Source: Chloroflexota bacterium (GTDB taxonomy: Bacteria; Chloroflexota; Limnocylindria; Limnocylindrales; Limnocylindraceae). From it: a DNA stretch of 9,643 nt. Below are positions 7,601 through 9,643 of this stretch, in pieces. Made by a program: the position numbers and the translations under genes. Position 1 is the stretch's first letter. Every line of letters begins with the position of its first letter. Location of the stretch: the NCBI GenBank assembly GCA_947483025.1, contig CANKMK010000013.1, positions 1-9,643 of the forward strand, given 5' to 3'. The notes below the pieces were generated by a model. That model was given only the letters and a program-made list of their open reading frames with translations, searched no databases and had not been told where the DNA came from.

Positions 7601-7882
7601 GCGAAAGAGTCTCTCCAGCTGCAGCTCTACGCACTGGCCTGGCGTGCTGCGACGGGACGCCTCCCCGACGAGGTGAGCCTGCGCTTCCTCGACACTGGCC
7701 GTGTGGCAACCGTGCCGGTAGAACCGAAGCGCATCGTAAAAGCGCGCGAGCTGATTGTGGTTGCAGCGGAGGGAATTCTCGGTGGCGTCATGGATCCAAA
7801 GCCAGAGCTGATGACCTGTACCTACTGCTCGTATCGCGAGCTCTGTCCGGCATCGAAGGCTCCGGCGGGGCGGCCCGCATGA
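4688..7882 (+). CDS. UvrD/Rep-type SF1 helicase fused to a RecB-like Fe-S nuclease (AdnB-like)
   Basis: A 1064-residue ATP-dependent DNA helicase-nuclease. Helicase motifs in order: Q-motif LNDEQ (42-46), motif I AGAGTGKT (61-68), Ia LTFTERAAEEM (92-102), II VDEYQDTN (293-300), III GDDDQSIYRFRG (321-332), IV TKNYRST (354-360), V TIHQAKGLEF (637-646) and VI RRLAYVAITRA (703-713). All look intact. The C-terminal PD-(D/E)XK nuclease starts near 789, with Cys801, His828, Asp914, the catalytic pair Asp956 and Lys958 (SDYK), and QLQLY (977-981). Cys801 together with Cys1044, Cys1047 and Cys1053 (CX2CX5C) forms the 4Fe-4S signature of AddB/AdnB-type nucleases. The length matches AdnB. It should resect double-strand ends for RecA loading. 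The GTG start overlaps the DUF4446 stop and the final TGA overlaps the next ATG. The first 40 residues are low-complexity, so the true start may be slightly downstream. No partner subunit is in the window. Confidence 0.95.
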   Translation: MTPRASGAGEREGGSQLPVWSGITPKRPSAPTPTIAHLVDDLNDEQYAAVTHGEGPLLVVAGAGTGKTQVITRRVAWLIAEKRAEPEEILALTFTERAAEEMQGRVDRLVPYGYATTPIKTFHAWGDELLRANAHRLGLSGELRVLGRAEVVLLLREHLFELGLKRFLPLGDPTRFLGDIAGYFSRAKDEALGPDEIQRFAADLQVRAGEARSAAATTADLELQRSLASYADAVELLATEHGELSAALRAYRTILNERGLLDFGDQVLRAYELLRDDPLVAARVRDQHRWILVDEYQDTNRLQGALVDLVSEGRRNLTVVGDDDQSIYRFRGAAISNILNFTERYPDASKVVLTKNYRSTGSVLTAARRLIRFNDPERLEVRLGISKELTPEGMPGDAPPVTFRRFRTTANEADWIAAEIRDSIAGGRRARDHAVLVRANVDSVEVGRSLNMLGIPWRSSGAAGLYDRPEVRLLLAGLRHAADPDAAAPLFLIAAESRFKVPPTVLAAAVGKSRRDHTSLRESLAAVGAGHEATERLLERLAGVVQESVERTSGEVLYRWLRESGLLAELTREATPESDERIRNIGRLFDVVRSRSRLLELDRAPFLVRYLEELGEAGDDPSAADVDPDLDAVALLTIHQAKGLEFPVVFAANLVEGRFPAKGRPPRLALAAELGGSDDVVPRDPRAPEGPTEADEEALREERRLAYVAITRACERLALTAAERSSGGVRPRKVSRFVAEALDLSREQLEEFPLTGDPASKMDGLAIVAPPLPVLPVREPGAGESAPLTLSFTAIEAFLACPLRYHYQQRLRIPLPPHHSATYGAAMHAAVAEFHRGQMAGSPPPLSELYAALERSWQSAGFLSRSHEEARHTAAQEAIARFRSEEMATGHAPAYVEKDFSFELGGHKIRGRWDRVDVQALPPEGRSAPIPTIDVPGDVVRPTLPLGDDEWVVVSDYKTGGRDDDEASRKRAKESLQLQLYALAWRAATGRLPDEVSLRFLDTGRVATVPVEPKRIVKARELIVVAAEGILGGVMDPKPELMTCTYCSYRELCPASKAPAGRPA

Positions 7883-8391
7883 CGCTCCGTGATGGAGATC
7901 GGCGTACCGCGGCTGAGCAGCTTGAGCTGCCGCTTGATCAACAGCCAACCGCACCGTATGCAGGAAAAGTGCTGCGCAGTGCCGCTGTGGATCCTGCACC
8001 ACCACGGATCCCCGCAGGAGATCAGCGTCTCATTCGACTTCTCGGCGCCGGTGCGCTTGTTGCAGCAGTAGCGACGATCGGTGGCGCGCTCACGATCGAT
8101 CCTGTTGATGAGCCGACACGAGCGCTTCTGGTTGCTGGTGCCTTGGCACTCGCGGTCGCGCTCGGGCTCACGTCGCTTCTTCTTCTGCGTTCGTTTCGGG
8201 GGCATCCAGGTGTCTGGCGCGTACGTCGACGCCGAAGCCTGCGGCGAGGGCTTTTTGCGGGTGCCCTGATCGGTGGGTATCTCGCCCTCCGCATCATCGG
8301 CCTCGGTGGGCCAACGGGGCTGCTGATCGCGGCGGCCCTCGTGGTCGTGGCCGAGGCTGCGATCTCGCGGAGCGAGATCGACTCGGTGTAG
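7879..8391 (+). CDS. Four-helix membrane protein of unknown function
   Basis: A 170-residue protein that I do not recognise. Residues 1-50 are hydrophilic and Pro/Arg-containing. Hydrophobic helices lie at about 51-72, 82-103, 124-141 and 145-162. The loop between helices 2 and 3 (104-123) is very basic (RVRRRRSLRR), so by the positive-inside rule that loop and both termini are cytoplasmic. The start codon overlaps the helicase-nuclease stop as ATGA, so expression is coupled to it. No catalytic motif or binding site is visible. The gene is supported by the overlap, the clear topology and the lack of another frame covering 7883-8391. A role in anchoring or regulating the helicase unit would be a guess from position only. 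The next gene is 84 bases away, behind two hairpins, so this is probably the last gene of its operon. Confidence 0.82.
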   Translation: MTLRDGDRRTAAEQLELPLDQQPTAPYAGKVLRSAAVDPAPPRIPAGDQRLIRLLGAGALVAAVATIGGALTIDPVDEPTRALLVAGALALAVALGLTSLLLLRSFRGHPGVWRVRRRRSLRRGLFAGALIGGYLALRIIGLGGPTGLLIAAALVVVAEAAISRSEIDSV

Positions 8392-8400
8392 GCCTCGAAT

Positions 8401-8420
8401 CTACCCCTGGAGAGGTGTAG
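8401..8420 (+). terminator. Inverted repeat after the four-helix protein gene (weak terminator or operator candidate)
   Basis: CTACCCCT (8401-8408) and AGGTGTAG (8413-8420) pair in 7 of 8 positions around a GGAG loop. It begins nine bases after the stop codon at 8391, where a terminator would be expected, but no T-run follows. Its right arm runs into the TAGGAT -10-like hexamer (8418-8423), so it could equally be an operator. The repeat is seen directly; its role is open. Confidence 0.35.
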
Positions 8421-8423
8421 GAT
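8418..8423 (+). promoter_or_regulatory. Candidate -10 element for the ureohydrolase gene
   Basis: TAGGAT, identical to the hexamer before the DUF4446 gene and extended to TAGGATT. A start near 8430 would give a leader of about 46-58 bases that contains the second hairpin (8427-8441). Unlike the two leaderless candidates, no start codon lies at the expected transcription start. Confidence 0.4.
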
Positions 8424-8426
8424 TGA

Positions 8427-8441
8427 CCAGCGCCCTGCTGG
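8427..8441 (+). repeat. Leader hairpin before the ureohydrolase gene
   Basis: A perfect 5-bp stem, CCAGC (8427-8431) with GCTGG (8437-8441), around the loop GCCCT. It falls at the predicted 5' end of the ureohydrolase mRNA. The stem is short and matches no riboswitch class I know; it could be an mRNA stabiliser or chance. Confidence 0.3.
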
Positions 8442-8475
8442 ACGTTGGCTCGCACCGGCGGCGCATCTGAGTGAG

Positions 8476-9546
8476 ATGGTGACCAATATGAGCCCGAATA
8501 CCCCACCCTTTGCCGCCTCCCTTGCCGCGCTCGGCTGGAACGGCACTCCTGAGCAGCGCGACCCACTCGATCGCCCCTCGTATGTTGGGCCGGTCAGCTT
8601 CTCCCAACTCCCGTGGGTTGAGGATGTTGCCGAGATTCGTCGTCTCAACGCTGACATCGCAATCATCGGCGCACCGTTCGACGATGCCGTCACCCATCGT
8701 CCCGGCACACGCTTTGGCCCCCGCGCGATTCGAGAGGCGCAGTATCAGACTGGCACGCTCCATTCGTTGCAGGTTGGCGTGGAACCGTTTACGGCCCTCA
8801 CCGCCGTCGACGCTGGCGACGCCCAGGTCTATCCTGGGCGCCTAGAGCATGGTCACGGTGCCATCTACCGCAAGGTGCGCGAGGTTGCCGAAACCGGTGC
8901 GCTCCCGATCGTGCTCGGCGGCGATCACTCGATCACATGGCCGAACGCGACGGCGATTGCCGAGATGCGTTGGCCGCAGCGCATTGGCATCCTCCACTTT
9001 GATGCCCACGCCGACGCCTCGATTGACGGCTACGGCTCGCTGCATAGCCACGGCTCACCGATGCGCCGCCTGATCGAATCTGGCGCGGTGCTCGGCAAGA
9101 ACTTTGTGCAGGTCGGCCTGCGCGGCTACTTCCCCGATACCGAAACGCTTGGCTGGATGCGGGAGCACGGCATGCGCAGTCACTTCATGACCGAGATCGA
9201 GGAGCGCGGCTCAGAGGCGGTCATCGCGACGGCGATCGCCGAGGCGCTCGACGGACCAGACGCGATCTGGATCAGTCTCGATATTGATGTGGTCGATCCA
9301 GGCCTTGCGCCAGGAACCGGCACGCCAGAGCCAGGCGGAATGCTCTCGCGCGAGTTGCTCCGCGGGCTGCGACAGATTGCTGCGCAGGTCCCGATTGCCG
9401 GAATGGACATCGTTGAGGTGTCACCGCCGTATGACTGGGCGGAGTCGACGGCGATGATCGCCAATCGCGCCGCCCTGGAAGTCATTAGCGCGCTGGCAAA
9501 GCGCAAGGAGTCCGGCGAAACGATTCGTTGGGAACCCTCCCGCTGA
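8476..9546 (+). CDS. Arginase/agmatinase-family ureohydrolase
   Basis: A 356-residue binuclear-metal ureohydrolase, cytosolic. Metal ligands are visible as GGDHS (His151), DAHAD (Asp176, His178, Asp180) and SLDIDVVDP (Asp269, Asp271). HGSP at 192-195 supplies the His that acts as general base in this family, and E314 (DIVEVSPP) matches the guanidinium-binding Glu. PGTRFGPRAIR (76-86) is the usual agmatinase-type segment. Family members cleave a guanidino compound to urea plus an amine. Agmatine (SpeB-like) is the likeliest substrate, but guanidinobutyrate, related compounds or free guanidine cannot be excluded by eye. The N-terminus is 40-50 residues longer than E. coli SpeB. ATG 8476 is taken as start; ATG 8488 (Met5) has GGTGA five bases upstream and is a good alternative. 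A reading frame in +2 opens inside its last codons. No other polyamine gene is in view. Confidence 0.92.
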   Translation: MVTNMSPNTPPFAASLAALGWNGTPEQRDPLDRPSYVGPVSFSQLPWVEDVAEIRRLNADIAIIGAPFDDAVTHRPGTRFGPRAIREAQYQTGTLHSLQVGVEPFTALTAVDAGDAQVYPGRLEHGHGAIYRKVREVAETGALPIVLGGDHSITWPNATAIAEMRWPQRIGILHFDAHADASIDGYGSLHSHGSPMRRLIESGAVLGKNFVQVGLRGYFPDTETLGWMREHGMRSHFMTEIEERGSEAVIATAIAEALDGPDAIWISLDIDVVDPGLAPGTGTPEPGGMLSRELLRGLRQIAAQVPIAGMDIVEVSPPYDWAESTAMIANRAALEVISALAKRKESGETIRWEPSR

Positions 9547-9643
9547 GCGAAACTGCCTCCGAAGTACAACGTCGCCTGCTCGCCGACGAACGCGACCTAA
9601 CGGCTGGCGCTGACGGCGATTTGACGTACTGGCGGGGGATAGC
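9528..9643 (+). CDS. Start of an unidentified gene, truncated by the window end (3' partial)
   Basis: An open frame with no stop from 9489 to the window end. The first usable start is TTG at 9528, inside the ureohydrolase 3' end (19-base overlap); CTG at 9543 is the next. It gives about 38 residues, beginning MGTLPLSETASEV and continuing with RRLLADERDLTAG and DLTYWRGI. The two other forward frames hit stops within this stretch, and the composition is normal for coding DNA here. AAGGAG at 9505-9510 is 17 bases from the TTG, too far to be persuasive. I recognise no family. It is probably the next gene of the ureohydrolase operon, with an uncertain start. Confidence 0.45.
   Translation, partial: MGTLPLSETASEVQRRLLADERDLTAGADGDLTYWRGI

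Noticed and set aside
6062..8005. 647-codon open frame on the minus strand, opposite the helicase-nuclease
   Set aside because: It is in exact codon register with the helicase, so it is closed only where the helicase uses TTA, CTA or TCA codons, which are rare at this GC content. The translation is rich in Arg, Cys and His, shows no domain, and has no promoter or ribosome site.
8392..8475. Guanidine riboswitch (ykkC, mini-ykkC or type III) before the ureohydrolase
   Set aside because: The hairpin loops lack the ACGR motif of the mini-ykkC type, and the leader is too short for the larger classes.
1..9643. Defence island, prophage, insertion sequence, CRISPR array, tRNA or att site
   Set aside because: No transposase, integrase, direct-repeat array, tRNA fold or compositional break was seen. 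The helicase-nuclease matches housekeeping recombination enzymes better than a defence system.

Overview
This is an ordinary, densely packed bacterial chromosome segment of roughly 63% GC (my estimate). It has short or negative gene spacing and no mobile element, CRISPR array, tRNA or rRNA that I can see. The combination of a DUF4446 protein, a type I-like isoprenyl diphosphate synthase carrying a DDLLGIWGD second motif, a UvrD-type helicase fused to a Fe-S RecB-like nuclease, and TANNNT-type promoters that seem to give leaderless mRNAs fits a Chloroflexota lineage best. A high-GC Gram-positive is the alternative. This placement is an inference from family knowledge, not from a search.

Layout. 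Positions 2-175 hold the 3' end of a left-handed beta-helix acyltransferase, most like GlmU. Two bases later comes a CNNM/CBS-domain (hemolysin-C/CorC-like) membrane protein (178-1494). Its stop codon overlaps that of a convergent isoprenyl diphosphate synthase (1491-2540, minus strand). That gene is divergent from recO (2612-3361), and recO overlaps fluC/crcB (3358-3735) by ATGA. A small tail-anchored-looking protein of unknown function (3774-4109, minus strand) faces fluC. Divergent from it starts a three-gene overlapping unit: a DUF4446 membrane protein (4188-4691), a 1064-residue helicase-nuclease (4688-7882) and a four-helix membrane protein of unknown function (7879-8391). An 84-bp gap with two hairpins and a -10-like element precedes an arginase/agmatinase-family ureohydrolase (8476-9546). 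A likely new reading frame begins inside its 3' end and runs off the window.

Functionally the window mixes cell-envelope precursor supply (GlmU, isoprenyl diphosphate), ion handling (CNNM protein, fluoride channel), recombinational repair (RecO and the helicase-nuclease, which sit in neighbouring but separate transcription units) and guanidino-compound nitrogen metabolism. The tightest unit, and the least explained, is DUF4446 - helicase-nuclease - four-helix membrane protein, where two membrane proteins flank a DNA-end-processing enzyme with overlapping start and stop codons.

I did not find a convincing new biological system. The points most worth a second look are the overlapping helicase-nuclease cassette with no visible partner subunit, the leaderless-type promoter pattern, the strong excess of the palindrome CGATCG, and the hairpin-bearing leader of the ureohydrolase.
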